A stretch of DNA of 30,796 nt, from contig CAMKNF010000004.1 in the NCBI GenBank assembly GCA_946414115.1, forward strand, positions 1 to 30,796, read 5' to 3'. This document shows, piece after piece, positions 16,836 through 24,003 of this stretch (position 1 is its first letter; each line of letters starts with the position of its first letter). Both the position numbers and the translations under genes were made by a program. Source of the DNA: an uncultured Ruminococcus sp. (GTDB lineage: Bacteria; Bacillota; Clostridia; Oscillospirales; Acutalibacteraceae). The notes beneath the pieces are model-generated. The model saw nothing but the letters and a program-made list of their open reading frames with translations, was not told where the DNA came from and ran no database searches.

Positions 16836-17804
16836 ATGTCACAGAAATCAATAGCAGTACTTACAAGCGGCGGCGATGCTCCCGGAATGAATGCGGCTGT
16901 CAGAGCTGTAGTTCGTGCAGGTATTAATAAAGGATTAAAGGTTTACGGTGTTTACCGTGGTTATAACGGATTGCTCAACGGTGACGTTCAGGAAATGAAT
17001 CTCCGCAGCGTATCCGACATCATCGGCAACGGCGGCACAATGCTCTATACAGCAAGAAGTGAAGAGTTTGCTACTCCCGCAGGAATTAAGAAAGCGGCTG
17101 ATTTCTGTAAGAGCCTTGACATTACAGGCGTTGTTGTAATCGGCGGCGACGGCTCTTTCAGAGGAGCAAGAGCGCTTACAAATGCAGGCGTTAATTGTAT
17201 CGGCGTTCCCGGTACTATCGACAACGATATTGCCTGCTCCGAATATACAGTCGGCTTTGATACAGCTATGAATACGGCTATCCAGATGGTTGACCGTATC
17301 AGAGATACTGCACAGTCACACGATCGTTGCTCAATCGTTGAGGTTATGGGCAGACGTTGCGGTGATATTGCATTACAGACCGGTATTGCAACGGGTGCTA
17401 CTGCAATTCTTGTGCCCGAAGTTCAGTATAATATAGAGCGTGATGTTATCGCAAGAATCATCAACACACAGAAAACAGGCAAAAAGCACTTTATTATTGT
17501 TGTTGCCGAGGGTGTAGGCGGCGTTGCTGATCTTGCAAAGTATGTAGAACAGCGCCTTGGTATTGAAGCAAGAGCTACGGTACTCGGACATGTTCAGAGA
17601 GGTGGTTCGCCCACCTTGCGTGACAGAGTTGTAGCAAGTGAAATGGGCTACAAGGCTGTTCAGCTCCTTGAGCAGAATATCGGTAACCGTGTTGTTGTTA
17701 TGCAGGGCGGCAAAATCATTGACCTTGACATTAATGAAGCTCTTGATATGCCGAGGGTATTTGACAAAGACCTTTACAATATTGCAATGTCAATCTCAAT
17801 CTGA
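16836..17804 (+). CDS. pfkA: ATP-dependent 6-phosphofructokinase
   Basis: PfkA phosphorylates fructose-6-phosphate to fructose-1,6-bisphosphate, the committing step of glycolysis, as a cytosolic tetramer. At 322 aa it has the canonical bacterial length. Visible motifs are the ATP loop TSGGDAPGMNAAVR near residue 10, GGDGS with the glycine that marks ATP rather than pyrophosphate use, PGTIDNDI with the catalytic Asp, the substrate segment EVMGRRCGDIA, and GHVQRGGSPT. It is transcribed from its own promoter and followed by a terminator, so it appears monocistronic. Allosteric ADP/PEP control is known for the family and not visible here. Confidence 0.97.
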   Translation: MSQKSIAVLTSGGDAPGMNAAVRAVVRAGINKGLKVYGVYRGYNGLLNGDVQEMNLRSVSDIIGNGGTMLYTARSEEFATPAGIKKAADFCKSLDITGVVVIGGDGSFRGARALTNAGVNCIGVPGTIDNDIACSEYTVGFDTAMNTAIQMVDRIRDTAQSHDRCSIVEVMGRRCGDIALQTGIATGATAILVPEVQYNIERDVIARIINTQKTGKKHFIIVVAEGVGGVADLAKYVEQRLGIEARATVLGHVQRGGSPTLRDRVVASEMGYKAVQLLEQNIGNRVVVMQGGKIIDLDINEALDMPRVFDKDLYNIAMSISI

Positions 17805-17831
17805 TTCAGATTTATTTTGTATTCTTTTCAT

Positions 17832-17860
17832 GGGCGGACAATGTTCGCCCTTGATTTTTA
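17832..17860 (+). terminator. Intrinsic terminator after pfkA
   Basis: GGGCGGA (17832-17838) pairs with TTCGCCC (17844-17850), including one G-T wobble, around the loop CAATG. The T-rich TTGATTTTTA follows. Confidence 0.75.
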
Positions 17861-17897
17861 TAACTAAAGTTTTTATAACCCGAAAGGAATCATAACT

Positions 17898-19415
17898 ATG
17901 CTTTCCGACTCACAAAAACTGACAGACGGGCTGATTATATATTCAGCTTTAATTTCTGATTTTGAAAAGCTTGATTTTAAAAACGACGCACTTGCAGGTG
18001 TACGTGCAAATTATTTCAATTCAAATAAACTGCCTCAATGCGATAAGTCTGAAATTTCTTTAGAAGAAAAAACATATAATATTTCTTATCGTATGAGCGA
18101 AGATGAACCGTTATCTTGGAAAATAACACGAAATAACCGTCCATTTCAGTCTGTAAAAAAGGCGACAGGCGGTGTTTACAGCGTTATTTTTTACAGAGAA
18201 AACGGAATAATATATAAGAGGTCATTTTTTGATAAGGAACATAACTGGCTGCGTACAGAGTATTACGACAGTCATTATGAGAATGTAAAAACTGCTGTCC
18301 TTGCTCCGAAAACAATTTCAGGAATTACTGCCTTACAGCTTGAAAGAATAAATATTGACGGAGAACACAGTTATGCGGTTTTATTCCCTTCCGAGAAAGT
18401 TCCTGTGAAAAGGTGCACGGGACTTGTTTATTCAAATGTAGGTATGCTTTGGTATGATGAAATGTTCAGACCTGAGGATTTGCCTGTTGAAAATCTGCCT
18501 GTAACTGAATGTGAAAACTCGGGATTTAAGTTTAATAATTCCGATGAAATGTTAAAATCTTATGATTCTTCCGATTATTTATCTTTAGCAGATGCAGAAT
18601 ATCTTGAGGAAAAGATATGTAATAATGACGGAGTTGAAATCATTTCTACAGATAAGTCTGATAAAAAAGAAGATGAACAAAGTTATTCTGCTTATGACAA
18701 AATTGCCAATATTCTTTCAGAGGCGCATAAAACCAACAAGGATTTATTCGGAGAAATAATCAATCAGACTTCAAGTGATTTATTTGATCAAGAGGAAAAA
18801 ACCGATAATGCTGAAAAAGCTGACGATTCTGTTGAAGAAGTTTTATCCGAAGATGAAATCGAAGAAGATATTGAACCTGATTCAAAAATCATTGAAGGTA
18901 ATTTTGTTCCCGATGAATCGCAGGAAGAGTATGACAGCAAGGATAATCCCAACTGTAATGTGATTATTCACACTAAATCAGGCAGATATGCTTATTTCGG
19001 CGATGTTGACGAGAATAATAACAGAACAGGACGTGGTCGTACCGTTACTCCGCAGGGGCTTACTTCCTATGACGGCGAGTATCTTGATGACCAAAGGAAC
19101 GGATTCGGTGTTTGCTATTACAAAGAGGGCAATATAAATTACGTTGGAAACTGGGTAAACGGTAAACGTGAAGGCAGTGGCGTAGGCTATCGTTTTAGCG
19201 ACGGTACAATGCACGCCGGAAAGTGGAGCGACAACTCTCCCGACGGTTGCGGTGCAAGATTTGACTGTGAAGGTAATTTTATCGACGTATGCTATTATAA
19301 AGGCGGCAAGCGAAACGGAAAGAGCGTTTCTTTTGACGAAAACGGAAGAGTTGTAATCAAAAACTGGAAAGACGGGGAGCTTGTTTCCGAGTTTATAGTA
19401 GACGATGAGGCATAA
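17898..19415 (+). CDS. MORN-repeat protein of unknown function
   Basis: A 505-aa protein with no signal peptide or membrane segment, so probably cytoplasmic. Residues 1 to about 190 form an uncharacterised folded region. Residues about 195-360 are very acidic and low complexity (DEIEEDIEPDSK and similar). From about residue 362 to 497 it carries MORN-type repeats, for example YDGEYLDDQRNGFG and YVGNWVNGKREGSG, some of them degenerate. MORN repeats bind membranes or partner proteins in other systems. AAAGGAA precedes the ATG at 17898. The MscS channel gene starts three bases after its stop, so the two are probably co-expressed. The exact function is unknown. Confidence 0.85.
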   Translation: MLSDSQKLTDGLIIYSALISDFEKLDFKNDALAGVRANYFNSNKLPQCDKSEISLEEKTYNISYRMSEDEPLSWKITRNNRPFQSVKKATGGVYSVIFYRENGIIYKRSFFDKEHNWLRTEYYDSHYENVKTAVLAPKTISGITALQLERINIDGEHSYAVLFPSEKVPVKRCTGLVYSNVGMLWYDEMFRPEDLPVENLPVTECENSGFKFNNSDEMLKSYDSSDYLSLADAEYLEEKICNNDGVEIISTDKSDKKEDEQSYSAYDKIANILSEAHKTNKDLFGEIINQTSSDLFDQEEKTDNAEKADDSVEEVLSEDEIEEDIEPDSKIIEGNFVPDESQEEYDSKDNPNCNVIIHTKSGRYAYFGDVDENNNRTGRGRTVTPQGLTSYDGEYLDDQRNGFGVCYYKEGNINYVGNWVNGKREGSGVGYRFSDGTMHAGKWSDNSPDGCGARFDCEGNFIDVCYYKGGKRNGKSVSFDENGRVVIKNWKDGELVSEFIVDDEA

Positions 19416-19418
19416 AAT

Positions 19419-20210
19419 ATGGAAAAAATCAACGAAATCTTAATAAAAGTAATGCCTACTGTTCTGATGTTTATTGCGGTAATAGTAATAGGATTAGTTG
19501 CCTCAAAGCTGATAATAAAGCTGCTTAAAAATATACTGACTAAAACGAATATTGACCATACAGCTGTTACTTTTGTGCTGTCTTTTGTCAAAGTGTTGCT
19601 ATACATAATTATAGCTATAACAGCACTTGCAACTATCGGAGTAAACGTAGCGTCTCTCTTGACGGCTGTCGGCGCAGCCGCATTGACGGCAGGACTTGCC
19701 TTGCAGGACAGCTTGAGCAATCTTGCCAGCGGTATGATTATTTTGCTGAATAAACCTTTTGTAGCAGGCGATATACTTGAATTTGAGGGAATAAAGGGAA
19801 GAGTAGAGAACATTAAGATTTTCTTTACGACCATTCATACCCTCGACAACAAGACGGTAACTATACCGAATTCACGTCTTACTTCAAATAATGTTGTCAA
19901 TTGTACAATGGTTGATAAGCGCAGAGTGGATTTGAAGTACACAATCAGCTATGATGATGATATTTCAAAAGTTAAAGGGCTGATTTATACGCTTATTTCT
20001 ACAAATGATAAAATTATGAGTGCTCCCGAGCCGGAAGTTCACGTAGGCGCACACCTTGACAGCGGTATTGAAATCATCGTAATGGTATGGAGTACGCCCG
20101 ATGATTACTATGATGTTTATTATTTTATGCAGGAAAACGTAAAGCTTGTTTTTGACAAAAACGGAATAACAATTCCTTATCCTCACGTTGTTGTGAAAAA
20201 TCAAAAGTAA
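19419..20210 (+). CDS. Small-conductance mechanosensitive channel (MscS family)
   Basis: A 263-aa MscS-type channel that opens on membrane tension and protects against hypo-osmotic shock. Three N-terminal helices lie near residues 9-35, 50-75 and 80-110. The pore helix has the Ala/Gly-rich pattern VGAAALTAGLALQDSLSNLASG, followed by the conserved PFVAGD turn and a beta-domain with PNSRLTSNNVVN. The C-terminal alpha/beta domain ends GITIPYPH. Length matches the minimal MscS architecture. It follows the MORN gene closely, with GATGAGG upstream of the ATG, and is terminated by a hairpin at 20244. Confidence 0.95.
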   Translation: MEKINEILIKVMPTVLMFIAVIVIGLVASKLIIKLLKNILTKTNIDHTAVTFVLSFVKVLLYIIIAITALATIGVNVASLLTAVGAAALTAGLALQDSLSNLASGMIILLNKPFVAGDILEFEGIKGRVENIKIFFTTIHTLDNKTVTIPNSRLTSNNVVNCTMVDKRRVDLKYTISYDDDISKVKGLIYTLISTNDKIMSAPEPEVHVGAHLDSGIEIIVMVWSTPDDYYDVYYFMQENVKLVFDKNGITIPYPHVVVKNQK

Positions 20211-20243
20211 ATTTTGTATAAATTGCTTTATGCAGTAAATAAT

Positions 20244-20276
20244 AATGGTGTCGTATCAACGGCACCATTTTTTATA
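20244..20276 (+). terminator. Intrinsic terminator after mscS
   Basis: AATGGTGTCG (20244-20253) pairs with CGGCACCATT (20260-20269), with one wobble pair, around loop TATCAA, followed by TTTTTATAT. Confidence 0.85.
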
Positions 20277-20290
20277 TAAGGATGATTGCT

Positions 20291-20605
20291 ATGAAAAAAA
20301 TATTATTATTAATCTCGGCAGCAGCAATTCTTGTTTTATCATTTGTCGGCTGCGGAATGGGAAAAGCTGCGTCAGACGCCGCTTCGGGCGTAGGTAATGC
20401 AGCGTCCGATATTGCAAGCGGAGCGGGTTCAGCCGCAAGTGATATTGGCGGCGGTTCAGTGACAGACCGTGACGGTGTTATCGGTAATGAAAACGAAACA
20501 AAAAATAATGCGCAGGATAACACAAATAACAGCTCGGATAACAATTCAAACAACAACTCAGAAAATGCAACGAATGCCACAAAACCATCAGATGAGCTTG
20601 TCTAA
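20291..20605 (+). CDS. Small repeat-rich lipoprotein
   Basis: A 104-aa predicted lipoprotein. MKKILLLISAAAILVLSFVGC is a lipoprotein signal with a FVGC lipobox and acylated Cys21. Residues 25-57 are three imperfect 11-residue units of the pattern xAASDxASGxG. The remainder is an Asn/Ser/Asp-rich tail without obvious fold. The start at 20291 is chosen because AAGGATG (20278-20284) is spaced correctly for it; the in-frame ATG at 20282 overlaps that site. The mature protein is probably a disordered, surface-tethered segment. No function can be assigned. Confidence 0.8.
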   Translation: MKKILLLISAAAILVLSFVGCGMGKAASDAASGVGNAASDIASGAGSAASDIGGGSVTDRDGVIGNENETKNNAQDNTNNSSDNNSNNNSENATNATKPSDELV

Positions 20606-20632
20606 CTATGCTAAACTGAATAAATTACAGCA

Positions 20633-20665
20633 TTTAAGCCTCGCAAAGGAAATGCGAGGCTTAAA
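20633..20665. terminator. Bidirectional intrinsic terminator
   Basis: A perfect 13-bp stem (20633-20645 with 20653-20665, TTTAAGCCTCGCA and its complement) and a 7-base loop lie between the convergent lipoprotein and sigE genes. The A/T ends of the stem give U-rich tails both ways, modest on each side. Confidence 0.8.
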
Positions 20666-20678
20666 ATCATACATAATT

Positions 20679-21380
20679 TTAAACTGACTTTTCAAGCTCA
20701 CACTTAAGCTGTCGAATAATTTTCTTTTCAAGCCGTGAAATGTACGATTGAGAAATCCCCAGCTTATCAGCAACCTGCTTTTGCGTATGCTCCTTTTTGC
20801 CGTTGAGTCCGAAACGCAGCTCCATTATAAGACATTCACGTTCGCCGAGTTTGGAAACAGCGTTGAGTACAAGTTTTTTTTCAAGCTCGTTTTCAATGTT
20901 TATATTTACAGTATCCGGCTCGCTTCCGAGAATGTCGCAAAGTAAAAGCTCGTTGCCGTCCCAGTCTGTATTCAGCGGCTCGTCAATTGAAATTTCATTT
21001 TTCAGCTGTGATGACTTTCGCAGAAACATAAGAATTTCATTTTCAATGCACCTTGAAGCGTAGGTTGCAAGCTTGATATTCTTTTCGGGCGAAAACGTGT
21101 TTACCGCCTTGATAAGTCCGATTGTGCCGATTGAAATCAAATCCTCTGCTCCGGCACTCGGCGACTCAAACTTTTTTGCAATGTATACAACAAGCCTTAA
21201 GTTGTGGACAATAAGCGGTTCTCTTGCTTTATCATCTCCGTTCATAATTTTCTGCATTACTGCAAGCTCTTCGTCCTTGCTGAGCGGAGGAGGGAGCGTT
21301 TCGTTTCCGTTGATATAGAATACTTCGTTTTCGGACAAAAACAACATTTTGATTTTGAAAATTATATTATGTATAAGCAT
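20679..21380 (-). CDS. sigE: Sporulation sigma factor SigE (pro-sigma-E)
   Basis: The early mother-cell sigma factor of endospore formation, made as an inactive precursor. The 233-aa product begins with a hydrophobic/basic pro-region (about residues 1-21), followed by YINGNETLPPPLSKDEE, which aligns with the start of mature Bacillus SigE. The near-invariant ISIGTIGLIKAVNTF and KLATYASRCIENEILMFLR (region 2) and GISQSYISRLEKKI (region 4 helix-turn-helix) make SigE far more likely than SigK. The start at ATG 21380 is set by GAGAGG at 21392-21387; a longer in-frame start at 21416 lies inside spoIIGA. It sits directly downstream of the gene for its processing protease. sigG, often next in line, is absent here. 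Confidence 0.94.
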   Translation of the reverse strand: MLIHNIIFKIKMLFLSENEVFYINGNETLPPPLSKDEELAVMQKIMNGDDKAREPLIVHNLRLVVYIAKKFESPSAGAEDLISIGTIGLIKAVNTFSPEKNIKLATYASRCIENEILMFLRKSSQLKNEISIDEPLNTDWDGNELLLCDILGSEPDTVNINIENELEKKLVLNAVSKLGERECLIMELRFGLNGKKEHTQKQVADKLGISQSYISRLEKKIIRQLKCELEKSV

Positions 21381-21390
21381 TGCTGACCTC

Positions 21391-22191
21391 TCATTCAATA
21401 TTTTTTGAAATTTCATACGGAATCAATGCCCGTATGTCACCTTTGATAACATTTTTGCATATACCTATATAAACGTCATTAATTTCAGCTCCGTTAATTT
21501 TGATTTTGTCAGGCTTAAAGCCCTTTAAGATGCCGTCACCTCCAAGACTCCCAAACGGAATTATCCTTGTATTTTCATCAACAGGCACACAACCGTCAAG
21601 TACATCTTCTTCCGCAATTATTACGTAATTGCCCGAAAAAGGCTCTTTGACATTACATCCGCTGTCAATCTTTGCGCTGAATACAGCCGATTTTTCCGAT
21701 AAATAAATTTCAACATTACAAACACCACCTCCGCATACACCTTTCGTCAACCTTTTTATAAGTTTAAGAATATAATAACAGGCAAGAGTAAGAATAATAA
21801 GAACAATGGGGGAAATATTAAAGTAAACGGTGTCGTTGTATATTTCCAGACCCTTTGGTTTAAATGCCGTATAGATGAAAATCATAATTCCGCAGAATGA
21901 AAAGGAGATAAAGAAGTATACCGCCACCCGTTTAATATAGTTTTTTAAACTGCATTTGCCAAATACCGAAAGGACGATTCCGGCAGCAGAAGCTATATCA
22001 AAGATGATGTTTATTCCGAACGGAAGTTCAGGAAGAAGGGCGGCAAGGCTGAAAACTCCGCCCAGTAAGCTTCCCGTAATCATTCTGCGGTATGATGTTC
22101 CAAGATGAAGAAACTTCTTTGTACAGAGAATTATAAAGAAATCAATGAAGATATTCACCGTAATCAATACGTCAATATAAACAGTTCTCAT
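21391..22191 (-). CDS. spoIIGA: Sigma-E processing peptidase SpoIIGA
   Basis: A membrane aspartic protease that cleaves pro-SigE in the mother cell after a signal from the forespore. At 266 aa it is somewhat shorter than the Bacillus protein. Five hydrophobic segments occupy about residues 1-150. The soluble C-terminal domain carries the catalytic DSG in AKIDSGCNVKEPFSG, and later PFGSLGG, both typical of SpoIIGA. The gene lies immediately upstream of sigE, the standard arrangement. The start at 22191 has AAGGGGCG before it. Confidence 0.92.
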   Translation of the reverse strand: MRTVYIDVLITVNIFIDFFIILCTKKFLHLGTSYRRMITGSLLGGVFSLAALLPELPFGINIIFDIASAAGIVLSVFGKCSLKNYIKRVAVYFFISFSFCGIMIFIYTAFKPKGLEIYNDTVYFNISPIVLIILTLACYYILKLIKRLTKGVCGGGVCNVEIYLSEKSAVFSAKIDSGCNVKEPFSGNYVIIAEEDVLDGCVPVDENTRIIPFGSLGGDGILKGFKPDKIKINGAEINDVYIGICKNVIKGDIRALIPYEISKNIE

Positions 22192-22209
22192 TATTTTCGC
22201 CCCTTATAA

Positions 22210-22242
22210 ATTATTGCACAGAGGTTAAATAATAAATGTCAA
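22210..22242 (-). promoter_or_regulatory. Candidate spoIIGA-sigE promoter with wide spacer
   Basis: On the minus strand a perfect TTGACA (22242-22237) is followed after 21 bases by AATAAT (22215-22210). No good -10 exists at 16-18 bases. The Bacillus subtilis spoIIG promoter is known to have an abnormally wide (22-bp) spacer and to need Spo0A~P. The -35 here is embedded in TTTTGACA, whose complement TGTCAAA differs by one base from the 0A-box core TGTCGAA. Confidence 0.5.
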
Positions 22243-22264
22243 AATATGTACAGGAGGTAAAATT

Positions 22265-22351
22265 ATGTTATTGGGAATTATTATCGGAATGTTCATCGGA
22301 GCTTTTGTAGGTGTAAGTATAATGTGCCTATTCTACTACACCAAGGACTAA
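22265..22351 (+). CDS. 28-residue membrane miniprotein (DUF3789-like)
   Basis: A short gene with an excellent AGGAGG ribosome binding site (22251-22256), ATG at 22265 and TAA at 22349-22351. The product MLLGIIIGMFIGAFVGVSIM continues CLFYYTKD: a single membrane helix with glycines every three to four residues (GxxxGxFIGxxxG) and a short charged tail. The pattern resembles the tiny DUF3789 proteins common in Clostridia. It is divergent from spoIIGA and followed at once by a terminator, so it is a stand-alone unit. Function is unknown; helix packing through the glycine face is likely. Confidence 0.78.
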   Translation: MLLGIIIGMFIGAFVGVSIMCLFYYTKD

Positions 22352-22379
22352 AAAAAGCCGGCTCAAACGAGTCGGCTTT
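22348..22379. terminator. Bidirectional intrinsic terminator
   Basis: AAAGCCGGCTC (22354-22364) pairs with GAGTCGGCTTT (22369-22379), with one G-T wobble, around loop AAAC. On the minus strand it is followed by TTTTT, ending the degV transcript. On the plus strand it ends the miniprotein gene. Confidence 0.85.
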
Positions 22380-22401
22380 ACATATATGGTTGTATTTATT
22401 A

Positions 22402-23274
22402 TTATGATTTAAGATTCCTTTTACCGAGGAAAAGAACAGCTAACATTCCCGAACCGACGTGAGTACCGATAACGGGACCTATGTCGCAAATCTGAACTTC
22501 CCTGCACTTACCTTTAATTGCTTTTTTCAGTTCAAGAGCGCCTTCTTTATTGTCAGCGTGTGCAACAAAAACGATGTTATTCTTGCTGTTCTCTCCGTCA
22601 CGTTCAAAATGCTTTACAAGTGTAGGAATAATATTGCTTTTACCTCTGATTTTTCCGACATTTACAAGATGTCCGCCGTCATCAACGCTGATTAACGGCT
22701 TAATCTGTAAGGCTTTGCCGAATGTTGCGGTTACGGCTGAAATTCTTCCGCCTCTTTTAAGCTGGTCAAGGTCGTCAACGACAAACCAATGACATATTTT
22801 AAGACGTGTTTCTTTAATATATCCGGCAAGCTCTTCAATTGATGCACCGTCAGCATATTTTTTGCCTGCAAGATATACAAGAAATCCAAGACCGGCGGAG
22901 TCACAAAGAGAATCAATTGTGATGATTTTTCTGTCCGGATACTTTTCTTTTAAGTCTTTGACAGCCATAAGGCAGGTGTTGTATGTTCCGCTTAAGCCTG
23001 TAGAGATACCGGTATATAGAATATCCTTGCCTGCCCTGAGATATGTTTCAAAATAATTTGTAAAGCTGTTGTAGTTAATCTGCGAGGTTTTAGAATCAAC
23101 GCCTTTTTTTATTTTGTCGTAAAATTCATCAAGGCTCATCATTCTTGCGTCGGTGTAGTGAAGATAGCACTTTCCTTCCATCTGAAATTCCATAGGAAGA
23201 ACTTCAACGCCGATTTCACTAACCTGCTTTTCTGTTAAATCGCACGATGCGTCTGTCATAAAAACATAGTCCAT
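22402..23274 (-). CDS. DegV family fatty-acid-binding protein
   Basis: A 290-aa DegV/FakB-type protein. Members bind a fatty acid and, as FakB, present it to the fatty acid kinase FakA for phosphorylation. The N-terminal MTDASCDLTEK, followed by VLPMEF, is the standard opening. YTGISTGLSGTYN and DSLCDSAGLG match the ligand-binding motifs (Gly/Ser/Thr-rich), and the C-terminal domain ends IGTHVGSGMLAVLFLGKR, typical of the family. ATG 23274, with GGGAG at 23287-23283, is preferred over the longer in-frame start at 23364, whose extra residues look non-native and overlap the promoter. The fakA kinase gene is not in the window. Confidence 0.92.
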   Translation of the reverse strand: MDYVFMTDASCDLTEKQVSEIGVEVLPMEFQMEGKCYLHYTDARMMSLDEFYDKIKKGVDSKTSQINYNSFTNYFETYLRAGKDILYTGISTGLSGTYNTCLMAVKDLKEKYPDRKIITIDSLCDSAGLGFLVYLAGKKYADGASIEELAGYIKETRLKICHWFVVDDLDQLKRGGRISAVTATFGKALQIKPLISVDDGGHLVNVGKIRGKSNIIPTLVKHFERDGENSKNNIVFVAHADNKEGALELKKAIKGKCREVQICDIGPVIGTHVGSGMLAVLFLGKRNLKS

Positions 23275-23326
23275 ATTTACATCTCCCAAATAAGTATGTG
23301 ATATATACGCAAATAAATACAAATCT

Positions 23327-23355
23327 ATTTTATCAAAACAACTCATAAAAGTCAA
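23327..23355 (-). promoter_or_regulatory. SigA promoter for degV
   Basis: On the minus strand TTGACT (23355-23350) and TAAAAT (23332-23327) are separated by exactly 17 bases, about 53 bases before ATG 23274. This also argues against the longer DegV start at 23364. Confidence 0.78.
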
Positions 23356-23405
23356 CGAATACAATTGTTATTATATACATATATATTATAAGAGGGGTGA
23401 AATTA

Positions 23406-23693
23406 ATGAACTGTCGATTTGCCGATTTACGTCATAAAGAAGTTATAAGCGCCTGCGACGGCACACGGATTGGATTTGTCGATGATGTTATAGTGGATAC
23501 AAAAACGGCTTGTATTGTATCTTTTGTAATATTTGGTCGAATGAGTTTCTTCGGATTGTTCGGAAAATGCGAGGATTATATTATTCCTTGGGAGAAAATT
23601 CAGCTTATCGGAGAAGATACAATCATAATTTCCTGCAAAACTCCCAACCCTGTAAAAAGGCAGAAAAAACGCCGTTTTCATCAAAAAAATTAA
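23406..23693 (+). CDS. YlmC/YmxH family sporulation protein (PRC-barrel)
   Basis: A 95-aa protein with a single PRC-barrel-like domain: FADLRHKEVIS, then DGTRIGFVDDVIVD, and the closing EDYIIPWEKIQLIGEDTIII. The tail is very basic (KRQKKRRFHQ). This is the YlmC/YmxH family, which is conserved in spore formers and found in the ylm cluster downstream of sigG in Bacillus. ATG 23406 follows GAGGGGTG at 23392-23399; the GTG at 23397 overlaps that site. Molecular function is not established. Its nearness to spoIIGA-sigE supports a sporulation role. Confidence 0.88.
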   Translation: MNCRFADLRHKEVISACDGTRIGFVDDVIVDTKTACIVSFVIFGRMSFFGLFGKCEDYIIPWEKIQLIGEDTIIISCKTPNPVKRQKKRRFHQKN

Positions 23694-24003
23694 AAAAATT
23701 CACTTTCTAACCATACGGCAAAATAAACGAAGAAAATTCGATAAATATGTTTATATTGCACAACTTATAATTTCTTTAAGAAATTAAAGGGACAGGTTGT
23801 TACAACTTTATTACAAAAGTTACAAGCAGAAATGGGAGAAGGACTTGCAATTTGATTTTTTTTGTGTTTTAATACAGTTGAAATTGTGTGTTTGATAAAA
23901 TTTTAACGACTAAAGGACGTAGTACTCATTAAATAATCAATTGATTTGATTAACAATTAATCTTAATTGTTTTGAGTGCTGAAATCACAGGGAGGATAAA
24001 TTT
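23694..24003 (+). promoter_or_regulatory. Long non-coding leader/promoter region of the SleB-like gene
   Basis: A 310-base AT-rich gap with no convincing gene. A possible promoter is TTGCAA (23845-23850), 17 bases, TTTAAT (23868-23873), giving a leader of about 120 bases. Just before the ribosome binding site (GGAGGA, 23991-23996), AGTACTCA (23921-23928) can pair with TGAGTGCT (23973-23980, one G-U). Inside lie CAATT/AATTG pairing and GATTAA-CAA-TTAATC at 23947-23961. Upstream, AACTTT and AAAGTT flank a short loop near 23805-23821. It could be a regulatory leader, but no known riboswitch is recognised. Confidence 0.4.

Noticed and set aside
23275..23364. Longer DegV start giving a 320-residue protein
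   Set aside because: The extra residues do not resemble the family, and a good promoter (-35 at 23355, -10 at 23332) lies inside them.
23694..24003. c-di-AMP (ydaO-type) riboswitch upstream of the cell-wall hydrolase
   Set aside because: The position is suggestive, but the conserved sequence blocks of that riboswitch are not recognisable. I list only an uncharacterised leader.
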